The position numbers and the translations under genes were made by a program. This document shows, piece after piece, positions 34,913 to 42,017 of a stretch of DNA of 64,000 bases. Location of the stretch: NCBI GenBank assembly GCA_045647745.1, contig JAZRMQ010000066.1, positions 62,001 through 126,000 on the forward strand. Reading direction: 5' to 3'. The stretch is from HGM04593 sp045647745 (GTDB taxonomy: Bacteria; Bacteroidota; Bacteroidia; Bacteroidales; Bacteroidaceae). The first letter of the stretch is position 1, and the number at the start of each line of letters is the position of its first letter. The notes below the pieces were generated by a model. The model was not told the DNA's origin. It saw nothing but the letters and a program-made list of their open reading frames with translations, and did no database searches.

Positions 34913-35634
34913 TCAAATAGTTCACGCAGGACCGCTGCTGATTTAAGTTCGGGAAACTCCGGAATATGCAGTTGGTAATAGGAAGAGAGGGTTGTGAGGT
35001 AATCACCTCGCAACTTTCTGTTTAATACCAATTGGTGCATTGTCTCATAGTTTGTGCGAAGCAACTCAAGAAAACAGGCTGTATCGTTGGGCAACAGAAA
35101 ATGAGGATGCAGTGGATGTTCGCGTGTTACGCAACCTTGTGCCAAATCAAAATAGCAACCGGGAGCAGCACCCTCAAGATTGGGGTATAAACCCAAGAAA
35201 CGGAGCAACTGCACCATAAAGACAAGATGAAAATCGGCATACCCTTGTTCGAGATTATCAAAAAGAGTAAACGATCTATCCAAAAATATAAATAACGAAT
35301 CATCTTTACCACTCTCGCGCAAGGCAAACGTAAGCAATTCGGCGAGATAGAGTGCTATCGACGATTTAATTACATCGTTGGGAATTGTGGTGTACATTGA
35401 ATAGGGAGCCACCTCACTAATGCGTGATAGGTTACGCCCCGCTTTTACTGTTGCTGTAAACGAGAGCATAGAGAGTGGCTGAAACAGGACACTGCGCACC
35501 TTGCTTCGCTTGCTGTGCGACACCGGCACAAGAAACGACATTCTGCCACGTTGTGCGGTGTATATATCGGCAATCATAAGACCATCGCTATACTTTAATG
35601 TACGCAAAACAATACCTTCAAATTTTTCAATCAT
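34909..35634 (-). CDS. recO: DNA repair protein RecO
   Basis: Recombination mediator that helps RecR/RecF load RecA on SSB-coated single-stranded DNA. It is 241 residues. The N-terminal OB fold begins KFEGIVLRTLKYSDGLMIADIYT and the helical C-terminal domain includes LLRFLGLYPNLEGAAPGCYFDLAQG. The zinc-binding cysteine cluster of some RecO proteins is absent, as in several Bacteroidota. It converges on the YqeY gene. A possible -7 element TAGTTTTG lies at 35661-35668 on its strand. Confidence 0.93.
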   Translation of the reverse strand: MIEKFEGIVLRTLKYSDGLMIADIYTAQRGRMSFLVPVSHSKRSKVRSVLFQPLSMLSFTATVKAGRNLSRISEVAPYSMYTTIPNDVIKSSIALYLAELLTFALRESGKDDSLFIFLDRSFTLFDNLEQGYADFHLVFMVQLLRFLGLYPNLEGAAPGCYFDLAQGCVTREHPLHPHFLLPNDTACFLELLRTNYETMHQLVLNRKLRGDYLTTLSSYYQLHIPEFPELKSAAVLRELFD

Positions 35635-35687
35635 ACCAACTTAAAGAATTATTTATGGGGCAAAACTATAAAAAATTCCTTAAATTA

Positions 35688-35718
35688 TTTGCCAATTCAA
35701 AAAAAGGTTTTACCTTTG
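35688..35718 (+). promoter_or_regulatory. promoter of tRNA-Glu (and probably rpsT)
   Basis: TTTG at 35688-35691, exactly 19 bases, then TACCTTTG at 35711-35718: a consensus Bacteroidota promoter. Transcription would start near 35725, ~55 bases before the tRNA. Confidence 0.85.
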
Positions 35719-35780
35719 CACTCGCTTTTAGCCATTAAGAGGCTATCAAGCTATCCTCGAAAGGGATTTTACCAAACAAT

Positions 35781-35852
35781 GGCCCATTCGTCTATCGGCT
35801 AGGACGCAAGATTTTCATTCTTGAAAGAGGGGTTCGATTCCCCTATGGGCTA
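35781..35852 (+). tRNA. tRNA-Glu (anticodon TTC)
   Basis: A 72-base cloverleaf. The acceptor stem GGCCCAT pairs with ATGGGCT (first pair G-U), with A as discriminator. The anticodon stem CAAGA/TCTTG holds the loop TTTTCAT, so the anticodon is TTC. The T arm is AGGGG-TTCGATT-CCCCT. CCA is not encoded. The rpsT ATG follows 31 bases later with no terminator between. Confidence 0.97.
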
Positions 35853-35883
35853 CAATTAAAACCAAAAAAACATTATTAAAGAG

Positions 35884-36138
35884 ATGGCAAATCACAAATC
35901 ATCACTTAAGAGAATCAGACAGACAGAGAAGAGAAATCTTTTGAATCGTTATTTGGGTAAGAATATGCGTTCAGCAGTTCGTAGCTTGCGCGCTATCAAC
36001 GACAAGAATGAGGCTTTGGCTAAGTTCCCAGAGGTACAGAAGATGCTCGACAGAATGGCTAAGCGTGGTCTTATCCACAAGAACAAGGCTGCAAACCTCA
36101 AATCAGGTCTTTGCGCTAAAATTGCAAAATTAGCCTAA
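35884..36138 (+). CDS. rpsT: 30S ribosomal protein S20
   Basis: An 84-residue, lysine/arginine-rich three-helix protein that binds 16S rRNA early in 30S assembly. It begins MANHKSSLKRIRQTEKRNLLNR and ends KAANLKSGLCAKIAKLA, both typical of S20. It lies directly behind tRNA-Glu and has no promoter of its own that I can see, so the two are likely cotranscribed and separated by RNA processing. A strong terminator follows. Confidence 0.97.
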   Translation: MANHKSSLKRIRQTEKRNLLNRYLGKNMRSAVRSLRAINDKNEALAKFPEVQKMLDRMAKRGLIHKNKAANLKSGLCAKIAKLA

Positions 36139-36161
36139 TTTTTTAACAAATATATTTACCT

Positions 36162-36194
36162 GCGAAAAGGCTGGATTTCATCCAGCCTTTTCGC
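36162..36194 (+). terminator. intrinsic terminator after rpsT
   Basis: Perfect 14-bp stem (GCGAAAAGGCTGGA and complement) with a 5-base loop, 23 bases after the rpsT stop. Confidence 0.88.
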
Positions 36195-36296
36195 CTTTGC
36201 GCATATTTGAAGCCCTATCGGGCGACACAGCCAAACTGCGAGGCATTACAACCCAACGCTTTAAAAAACAGCCTAAAAACAACAAAATATTTACTC

Positions 36297-36322
36297 AAAA
36301 GCGCTTGTCAAATAGCGCTTTT
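36297..36322 (+). terminator. hairpin with T-run overlapping the gyrB promoter
   Basis: 9-bp stem AAAAGCGCT/AGCGCTTTT, 8-base loop, followed by further T residues. It looks like a rho-independent terminator, yet it lies inside the gyrB promoter region. It may stop read-through from upstream or act as a DNA-level element. Confidence 0.55.
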
Positions 36323-36335
36323 TTTGTTAACTTTG
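36305..36335 (+). promoter_or_regulatory. gyrB promoter
   Basis: TTG at 36305-36307, 20-base spacer, TAACTTTG at 36328-36335. The start would be near 36342, leaving a ~20-base leader before the ATG at 36362. The -33 box lies in the loop side of the hairpin at 36297-36322. Confidence 0.7.
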
Positions 36336-36361
36336 TTCAGTTATATTGGTAATAAAATATT

Positions 36362-38323
36362 ATGAGCGAAGAAATCAACAAAAACACAGCAGCCAGCTAT
36401 TCGGCCGACAGTATTCAGGTGCTTGAAGGCCTTGAGGCGGTTCGTAAACGCCCCGCGATGTACATTGGCGACATAAGCGAAAAGGGACTTCATCATTTGG
36501 TTTACGAGGTGGTCGACAACTCGATTGACGAGGCTATGGCCGGCTTCTGTACTCACATAAACGTAACTATCAACCCCGGCAACTCAATCACCGTTCAGGA
36601 CAACGGTCGCGGTATTCCCGTTGATTGGCACGAAAAAGAGGGCCGTTCGGCACTCGAGGTTGTAATGACAGTGCTACACGCCGGTGGTAAGTTCAACAAA
36701 GATTCATACAAAGTATCGGGTGGTTTGCACGGCGTGGGCGTATCGTGTGTAAACGCTTTGTCAAAGCATATGAAAACCGAGGTGTTCCGCGACGGAAAAC
36801 ACTACACACAGTGCTACTCTTGCGGAAAGCCCCTCGAAGAGGTTCACTGCATTGGCGACACCGACATACGAGGCACAAAGCAAACCTTCCAGCCCGACGA
36901 TTCAATATTCACCGTATCGGAGTATAAGTACCAGATTTTGGCAACCCGTCTGCGCGAGCTTGCATACCTGAACGCCGGCATCACAATTACCTTGACCGAT
37001 ATGCGTGAGACCGACGAGAACGGCAACTACCCAAGCGAGACATTTCACTCAACCGAGGGATTGAGAGAGTTTGTTCGCCACATCGACGCATCACGTATCC
37101 CGCTAATCAGCGATGTAATTTATCTCAACACCGAGAAGAACAATATCCCCATAGAGGTTGCAATATTGTACAACACAGGATACAGCGAGAATGTACACAC
37201 ATACGTAAACAACATTAACACATACGAGGGAGGTACTCACCTTGCCGGTTTCCGTCGAGCATTGACTCGCACCTTGAAAAAATATGCCGATGACACCAAA
37301 GCCCTCGAAAAGGCAAAGGTTGAAATTAACGGCGAGGATTTTCGTGAGGGATTGACAGCCATCGTCTCTGTAAAGGTTGCAGAGCCACAATTTGAGGGAC
37401 AGACAAAGACCAAGCTTGGAAACAGCGAGGTAACGGGTGCCGTAGATCAGGCAGTAGGCGAGGCTCTTGCTTACTATCTCGAGGAGCACCCAAAAGAGGC
37501 AAAGATGATTGTTGACAAGGTTATTCTTGCAGCCACAGCACGTATCGCAGCACGCAAGGCGCGTGAGAGCGTACAACGCAAGAGCCCGATGGGCGGTTGC
37601 GGTATGCCCGGCAAACTTGCCGACTGCTCGGATAAAGACCCTGCGAACTGCGAGTTGTTCCTCGTCGAGGGTGACTCTGCGGGAGGTTCAGCAAAACAAG
37701 GCCGCAAGAACAAATTTCAGGCAATCCTTCCTTTGCGCGGTAAAATTTTGAACGTTGAAAAGGTTATGTGGCATAAGGCTTTTGAGAGCGACGAGGTCAA
37801 CAACATCATTCAGGCAATCGGTGTACGATTCGGCCTAGACCCCGAGGATAGCAAAAAAGCCAATATTGAAAAGCTACGCTATCACAAGATTATTATGATG
37901 GCCGATGCCGACGTCGATGGTGCACACATTGGCACACTTATTATGACACTTTTCTATCGCTATATGCCCGAGGTAATCGAGGCTGGTCACCTATACAAGG
38001 CAATGCCCCCACTCTATCTCTGCTCAAAGGGCAAGGTTAAGAGATATTGCTACGACGACAGAGAGAAAGAGGCGTTTATACAGGAGTATGCCGGTGGTAA
38101 CGAAAAGGAGATAAACATCCAGCGATACAAAGGTCTTGGTGAGATGAACCCCGAGCAGCTTTGGGACACCACAATGAACCCCGAGACACGCACACTAAAA
38201 CAGGTAACCATCCGCGATGCGCAAGAGGCCGACTACATATTCTCAATGCTTATGGGTGACGATGTAGGCCCACGCCGCGAGTTCATCGAAAGAAACGCCA
38301 CATATGCAAATATTGATGCGTAA
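36362..38323 (+). CDS. gyrB: DNA gyrase subunit B
   Basis: ATPase subunit of gyrase, which introduces negative supercoils with GyrA. It is 653 residues, the short form without the ~165-residue E. coli-specific insertion. The GHKL ATPase domain shows YEVVDNSIDEAMAG, DNGRGIPV and GGLHGVGVSCVNALS. The Toprim domain shows EGDSAGGS (from 436) and DADVDG (515-520). The C-terminus is QRYKGLGEMNPEQLW. GyrB is favoured over ParE by GLEAVRKRPAMYIGDISEKGLHHLV and the overall length. Its promoter and terminator are its own. Confidence 0.96.
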   Translation: MSEEINKNTAASYSADSIQVLEGLEAVRKRPAMYIGDISEKGLHHLVYEVVDNSIDEAMAGFCTHINVTINPGNSITVQDNGRGIPVDWHEKEGRSALEVVMTVLHAGGKFNKDSYKVSGGLHGVGVSCVNALSKHMKTEVFRDGKHYTQCYSCGKPLEEVHCIGDTDIRGTKQTFQPDDSIFTVSEYKYQILATRLRELAYLNAGITITLTDMRETDENGNYPSETFHSTEGLREFVRHIDASRIPLISDVIYLNTEKNNIPIEVAILYNTGYSENVHTYVNNINTYEGGTHLAGFRRALTRTLKKYADDTKALEKAKVEINGEDFREGLTAIVSVKVAEPQFEGQTKTKLGNSEVTGAVDQAVGEALAYYLEEHPKEAKMIVDKVILAATARIAARKARESVQRKSPMGGCGMPGKLADCSDKDPANCELFLVEGDSAGGSAKQGRKNKFQAILPLRGKILNVEKVMWHKAFESDEVNNIIQAIGVRFGLDPEDSKKANIEKLRYHKIIMMADADVDGAHIGTLIMTLFYRYMPEVIEAGHLYKAMPPLYLCSKGKVKRYCYDDREKEAFIQEYAGGNEKEINIQRYKGLGEMNPEQLWDTTMNPETRTLKQVTIRDAQEADYIFSMLMGDDVGPRREFIERNATYANIDA

Positions 38324-38332
38324 GCAAGATAA

Positions 38333-38380
38333 TTATCACAATAAAAAAACGAGCCTCGGCTCGTTTTTTTATTGTGATAA
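38333..38380. terminator. bidirectional terminator with a 23-bp perfect stem
   Basis: A 23-bp perfect inverted repeat (38333-38355 with 38358-38380) with a 2-base loop. It has seven A residues on one arm and seven T on the other, around a GC core ACGAGCC. It serves gyrB from the left and the leftward membrane-protein operon (ending 38388) from the right. Confidence 0.92.
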
Positions 38381-38387
38381 ACTACAA

Positions 38388-39494
38388 TTATACTTTCAGA
38401 AATATTTTCTTCTTATAAAAGAAATAGAGCAATAGCCAACAGAGGAAAAGATAGCAACACCAGTACCCAAGCGCATAATAATCGGCCGGGAGCAATTTTA
38501 GCATACCACCAAATAAAGTGCCGACAGGTTTCTTAAAATCCAAAAACTGCTGCGCAAGATATATTGTAATCGAATTCATACCGATAACACTGAATGGAAA
38601 AGCCCATTTACTCCACCCAACAACGTCAATAATCAGATAGAAAAATGTAAACAGCAACAACGACCATCCACCGGTGCAAAGCACAAACGAGCTACTCCAA
38701 AGATTTTTGTTTATGGGTAAAAAATCGCCCCATAAATACCCCACAACAAGCATCACAACAGCGGCACAAAACATCGCCAAAGCCTTTTTATAGCCATTGG
38801 CAATATAACTGGAACGCACAAACTCACCAGTAAAGATACCCAAAAGAGCTGTCACTATTGCCGGCAGAGTAGAGAGAATGCCCTCGGGATCGTGTATGCC
38901 ATTATGCAAAGCCCCCGGTAACAGACAACGGTCGACGTAACCAACAATACTACCCTCTATCGAGAAAGACGAAGCATCAACGGGAGCATCGGGAGCAACA
39001 ACAAGCGCAAGCAAAGCCCAATAGCCAAGCAGAATAGCTGCAGACAAAAGAGCAACCCATCTGCGGCCTAGCCACACATAAAGCAGTGCTGCAAACATCC
39101 ACGCTAGGCCAATACGACCAAGCACACTCGCATAGCGCAACGTCTCAAAATCAAACTGCAACAACCCATTATAAAGTATTCCTAAGAACACCAAAATCAA
39201 TCCCCGTTTCAAGACCTTCAACGAAATATCTACCTTTGTTTTGCCAACAGACAACTGTTTGGCCATTGAAAAAGGGAAAGATACCCCTGCCAAAAAGAGA
39301 AACAGCGGAAAAATCAAATCATAAAAGGTAAAGCCATCCCACGCCGAGTGCCCCATTTGCTCACCAAGAACGCTCAAAAAGGTATCAGGGAAAAGGCCGG
39401 CAAGAGAGATAATCACCAGCTCGCCTCCCATAATGAATGACATATCAAAGCCACGCAAAGCATCGAGCGAAAGCAAACGACCACGTTTATTCAT
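38388..39494 (-). CDS. membrane acyltransferase, heparan-alpha-glucosaminide N-acetyltransferase-like
   Basis: Polytopic membrane protein, 368 residues from ATG 39494 (an in-frame TTG three codons earlier is less likely), with about ten hydrophobic helices. The N-terminal motif RLLSLDALRGFDMSFIMGGE is the hallmark of this family (DUF5009/HGSNAT-like, related to acyltransferase 3 proteins). It is followed by AWDGFTFYDLIFPLFLFLAGVSFPFS. The lysosomal homologue transfers acetyl groups across a membrane to glucosamine. In Bacteroidales a role in acetylating sugars of envelope or dietary glycans is likely but unproven. It lies 9 bases downstream of the nitroreductase gene, in one operon. Confidence 0.87.
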   Translation of the reverse strand: MNKRGRLLSLDALRGFDMSFIMGGELVIISLAGLFPDTFLSVLGEQMGHSAWDGFTFYDLIFPLFLFLAGVSFPFSMAKQLSVGKTKVDISLKVLKRGLILVFLGILYNGLLQFDFETLRYASVLGRIGLAWMFAALLYVWLGRRWVALLSAAILLGYWALLALVVAPDAPVDASSFSIEGSIVGYVDRCLLPGALHNGIHDPEGILSTLPAIVTALLGIFTGEFVRSSYIANGYKKALAMFCAAVVMLVVGYLWGDFLPINKNLWSSSFVLCTGGWSLLLFTFFYLIIDVVGWSKWAFPFSVIGMNSITIYLAQQFLDFKKPVGTLFGGMLKLLPADYYALGYWCCYLFLCWLLLYFFYKKKIFLKV

Positions 39495-39503
39495 TGCAAT
39501 CAA

Positions 39504-40139
39504 CTATTTAATTATCAAATCGTCAAGAATAATTTTAGGAACATAATGTACTCCATCAGTTCTATAATAGGAGTGATTTTCTTCGGCTTTAATATCCACA
39601 AGGCTGATTTTCTCGGCACTCTTTCCCACTGCAATAACAAGCAGAGGTTTATGAGGCAACTGCAAAGCCTCAACAAGAGCATCGCAGTCAAAATCCATAA
39701 TGCACAACCCGTTAAGCCCCATCTCAACAGCCTGCAGAAGCATACTTTGCGCCGAGATACCAAGGTCGACAAAGGTGCTGTTTCGCGGTTCAATGGTTGA
39801 GCACGCAACAATAAAGGCGTTAGGCTCACAGCCCTTAGCCGGCAGTTGCAACTCCTTTAACCCAGCACCCATTCTAATGAAAGGCAACACTTTTGACGCC
39901 TCATCAGCTGTAACCAACCTAAAGCGCAACGGCTGACGATTGCGTGCAGATGCCAATTTATTGTTCACAGCCACTATTCGACGCAATTGATCGGCACGCA
40001 CCAGATAAGTGGCGTCGTACCCTCTTGTACTGCGGTTCTTGACAAGCAAAGCCGCAAGGCTATCTCTCTTTGCGTTCGATGGAGCAACAGAGTGAGCACG
40101 ATACTGCTCCATTCTCTTTTCCAAAAAGTTGTCGGCCAT
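39504..40139 (-). CDS. nitroreductase-family flavoprotein
   Basis: An FMN-dependent oxidoreductase fold of 211 residues. The N-terminal NRSTRGYDATYLV matches the RRSxR FMN-phosphate motif. Other typical segments are LRFRLVTADEASKVLPF and DLGISAQSMLLQAVEMGLNGLCIMDFD, the helix plus glycine segment that binds flavin. The physiological substrate is unknown; quinones or nitro compounds are typical in vitro. It is the first gene of a two-gene operon with the membrane acyltransferase and has an excellent promoter (40169-40200). Confidence 0.88.
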   Translation of the reverse strand: MADNFLEKRMEQYRAHSVAPSNAKRDSLAALLVKNRSTRGYDATYLVRADQLRRIVAVNNKLASARNRQPLRFRLVTADEASKVLPFIRMGAGLKELQLPAKGCEPNAFIVACSTIEPRNSTFVDLGISAQSMLLQAVEMGLNGLCIMDFDCDALVEALQLPHKPLLVIAVGKSAEKISLVDIKAEENHSYYRTDGVHYVPKIILDDLIIK

Positions 40140-40168
40140 AGTGTTTATAATATATCAGAATCTACTCA

Positions 40169-40200
40169 CAAAAGTAATTAAAGATACATTATAAAGCAAA
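40169..40200 (-). promoter_or_regulatory. promoter of the nitroreductase operon
   Basis: Minus strand: TTTG at 40197-40200, 20-base spacer, TACTTTTG at 40169-40176. Both boxes and the spacing match the Bacteroidota consensus. It lies 30 bases before the nitroreductase ATG. Confidence 0.82.
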
Positions 40201-40385
40201 TGAAGAACATCTGCAACTACGCCTTTCATTTGTACATCCCGTAAAAAAGATGTTCTTTTGTAAGAAAAACAAATGCACAGCACAGCCAACGCATAGAGTA
40301 TCTTGACGCGTTAAGAGGATTTACAATGTTACTCGTTGTAATGACACACTATCTTTTTGGGGCGAAAAAATAAATTCCACATAAC

Positions 40386-40423
40386 AACATAGGGCTCATC
40401 GGCATACCGATGAGCCCTATGTT
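40386..40423 (-). terminator. terminator downstream of tRNA-Cys
   Basis: Perfect 17-bp stem (AACATAGGGCTCATCGG and complement) with a CATA loop, ~37 bases beyond the 3' end of tRNA-Cys. A T-rich stretch follows on the minus strand. A 12-base palindrome AAAGAGCTCTTT (40447-40458) lies between it and the tRNA. Confidence 0.8.
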
Positions 40424-40459
40424 ATTGTTATAAAAAAAGAGCACTAAAAGAGCTCTTTG

Positions 40460-40531
40460 AGGTACCTGGCGGATTCGAACCGCCGTACATGGTTTTGCAG
40501 ACCACTGACTAAGCCACTCATCCAAGGTACC
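40460..40531 (-). tRNA. tRNA-Cys (anticodon GCA)
   Basis: A 72-base cloverleaf on the minus strand. The acceptor stem GGTACCT/AGGTACC has seven pairs, with a T discriminator. Anticodon stem GTGGT/ACCAT holds the loop CTGCAAA, giving anticodon GCA. The T arm is GGCGG-TTCGAAT-CCGCC. CCA is not encoded. Confidence 0.96.
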
Positions 40532-40565
40532 ATACAGCTTTGCGACTACGCGCGTTAAGCGATGA

Positions 40566-40596
40566 CAAAGGTAAGACATTTTTTGTGAAGAACAAA
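40566..40596 (-). promoter_or_regulatory. tRNA-Cys promoter
   Basis: Minus strand: TTTG at 40593-40596, 19-base spacer, TACCTTTG at 40566-40573. The -7 sequence is identical to that of the tRNA-Glu promoter. Transcription would start about 25-30 bases before the mature tRNA. Confidence 0.85.
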
Positions 40597-40691
40597 CAAA
40601 GATGCCCCTTTTTTATTTTTTTAAGCCACATTTCACCCATTATTTTATTATTAAGGGTATTTTTTGCCTATCTTCGCAGCAAAATAGCACA

Positions 40692-42017
40692 ATGATACAC
40701 AAGGTAGAGAGATTTATCAACGAGCACAAACTACTTGAACAAGGCAGTAAGGTACTTGTTGCCATCAGTGGCGGAGCTGACTCTGTTGCTCTCCTTGTTG
40801 CGCTTCGCAAATTAAATTACCCCTGCGAGGCTATACACTGCAATTTTCATCTGCGCGCAGACGAGAGCAATCGCGATGAAGAATTTACAAAAAACCTATG
40901 CGAAAGATTGGGCGTTACACTGCGCATTGTACATTTTGACACCAATGCTTACGCCAAAGAAAAAGGAATATCTATTGAGATGGCTGCACGCGAGCAACGT
41001 TACGCAGCCTTTGAAGAGCAGCGAAAAGCTATTGGCGCACAAGCCATAGCAGTAGCACATCATCGCGACGATTCGGCCGAAACAGTGCTTTTGAATTTAA
41101 TCCGCGGAACGGGCATAAAAGGATTGAGAGGCATACAGCCAAAGAACGGGTATATTATCCGTCCACTGCTGTGTGTCGGACGCAACGATATTCTCGACTA
41201 CCTTAAATGGCGCGGAGAGGAGTATGTTACCGATAGCACCAACCTCGCCAGCGACTATACACGCAACAAAATAAGACTCGAAATTATCCCCAAGCTCGGT
41301 GAGATTAACCCATCAATCATCGCCTCCCTTGCAGCCACAGCACAGCGCATCAGCGAGGCAGAGCAAATATACCGCAAAGCCATCAACGAGGCTATCAATC
41401 GCGTAAAGCAGGGGAACGGAATTAGTATCGAAGCGCTAAGAAAAGAGGTTGCACCTGCAACCATTCTACACGAAATTCTTTCGCCGTTAGGCTTTAATAG
41501 CGCACAGATTGAAGATATTGCGCGTTCAATGGAGAGTGAAGGCGCCAAGCTGTTCCACGCTGCCGAGTGGAGCATTGTCAAAGAGAGAGAAAATCTGATA
41601 ATAACACAACGGAGTGAAGCCGAGAGACAAGAGGTGCAACTCCCCCAAGAGGGTGTATTTACAACCACGCAAGGCACGCTGACTGTCAGACGCACAATTT
41701 TCAACGGGGAAATTCCTAAACAACGCAACATTGCCTGCCTCGATGCAGACAAGCTACACTTGCCACTTATCCTAAGAAACACAAGGCAGGGCGACCGCTT
41801 TACGCCATTTGGAATGCGTGGTACCAAACTTGTCAGCGACTATCTCACCGACTGCAAAAAGAGTTTTTTTGAGAAACAGACACAGTTTGTCGTGACCGAT
41901 GCAATAGGAGAGATTGTATGGTTGGTAAATGAGCGTCCGTCGGCACGTTGCCGCATCGACGAGCAGACAAAAAACATCGTCAGCCTTGAGTGGGAGAAGA
42001 GAGAGCCTTTACTTTAA
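40692..42017 (+). CDS. tilS: tRNA(Ile)-lysidine synthase TilS
   Basis: Essential enzyme that converts C34 of the CAU-anticodon tRNA-Ile to lysidine so that it reads AUA. From ATG 40692 it is 441 residues. The frame is open 30 codons upstream, but that part is not TilS-like. N-type ATP-pyrophosphatase loop SGGADS (26-31), AIHCNFHLRADES, AVAHHRDDSAETVLLNLIRGTG and the C-terminal substrate-binding region with RNTRQGDRFTPFGMRGTKLVSDYL identify the family. TATCTTCG at 40679-40686 is a possible -7 only 5 bases before the ATG. The 3' end overlaps the convergent Sel1 gene by 9 bases. Confidence 0.96.
   Translation: MIHKVERFINEHKLLEQGSKVLVAISGGADSVALLVALRKLNYPCEAIHCNFHLRADESNRDEEFTKNLCERLGVTLRIVHFDTNAYAKEKGISIEMAAREQRYAAFEEQRKAIGAQAIAVAHHRDDSAETVLLNLIRGTGIKGLRGIQPKNGYIIRPLLCVGRNDILDYLKWRGEEYVTDSTNLASDYTRNKIRLEIIPKLGEINPSIIASLAATAQRISEAEQIYRKAINEAINRVKQGNGISIEALRKEVAPATILHEILSPLGFNSAQIEDIARSMESEGAKLFHAAEWSIVKERENLIITQRSEAERQEVQLPQEGVFTTTQGTLTVRRTIFNGEIPKQRNIACLDADKLHLPLILRNTRQGDRFTPFGMRGTKLVSDYLTDCKKSFFEKQTQFVVTDAIGEIVWLVNERPSARCRIDEQTKNIVSLEWEKREPLL

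Larger units (their letters stand above)
40140..40459. other. intergenic region with nitroreductase promoter and tRNA-Cys terminator
   Basis: About 320 bases between the leftward nitroreductase gene and tRNA-Cys. It contains the nitroreductase promoter, an inverted repeat AAGAACATCT (40203-40212) / AGATGTTCTT (40248-40257) just upstream of it, and the hairpin at 40386-40423. A startless minus-strand frame crosses it but looks like chance. I see no RNA gene. Confidence 0.6.

Noticed and set aside
40203..40257. Inverted repeat AAGAACATCT/AGATGTTCTT considered as a riboswitch or small RNA
   Set aside because: A 35-base loop, no T-run and a position upstream of the -33 box argue against an RNA element; it could be an operator, but there is no further support.
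40140..40315. Startless minus-strand frame upstream of the nitroreductase gene
   Set aside because: About 53 codons open by chance, crossing a near-perfect promoter; the only ATG gives 24 codons without recognisable features.
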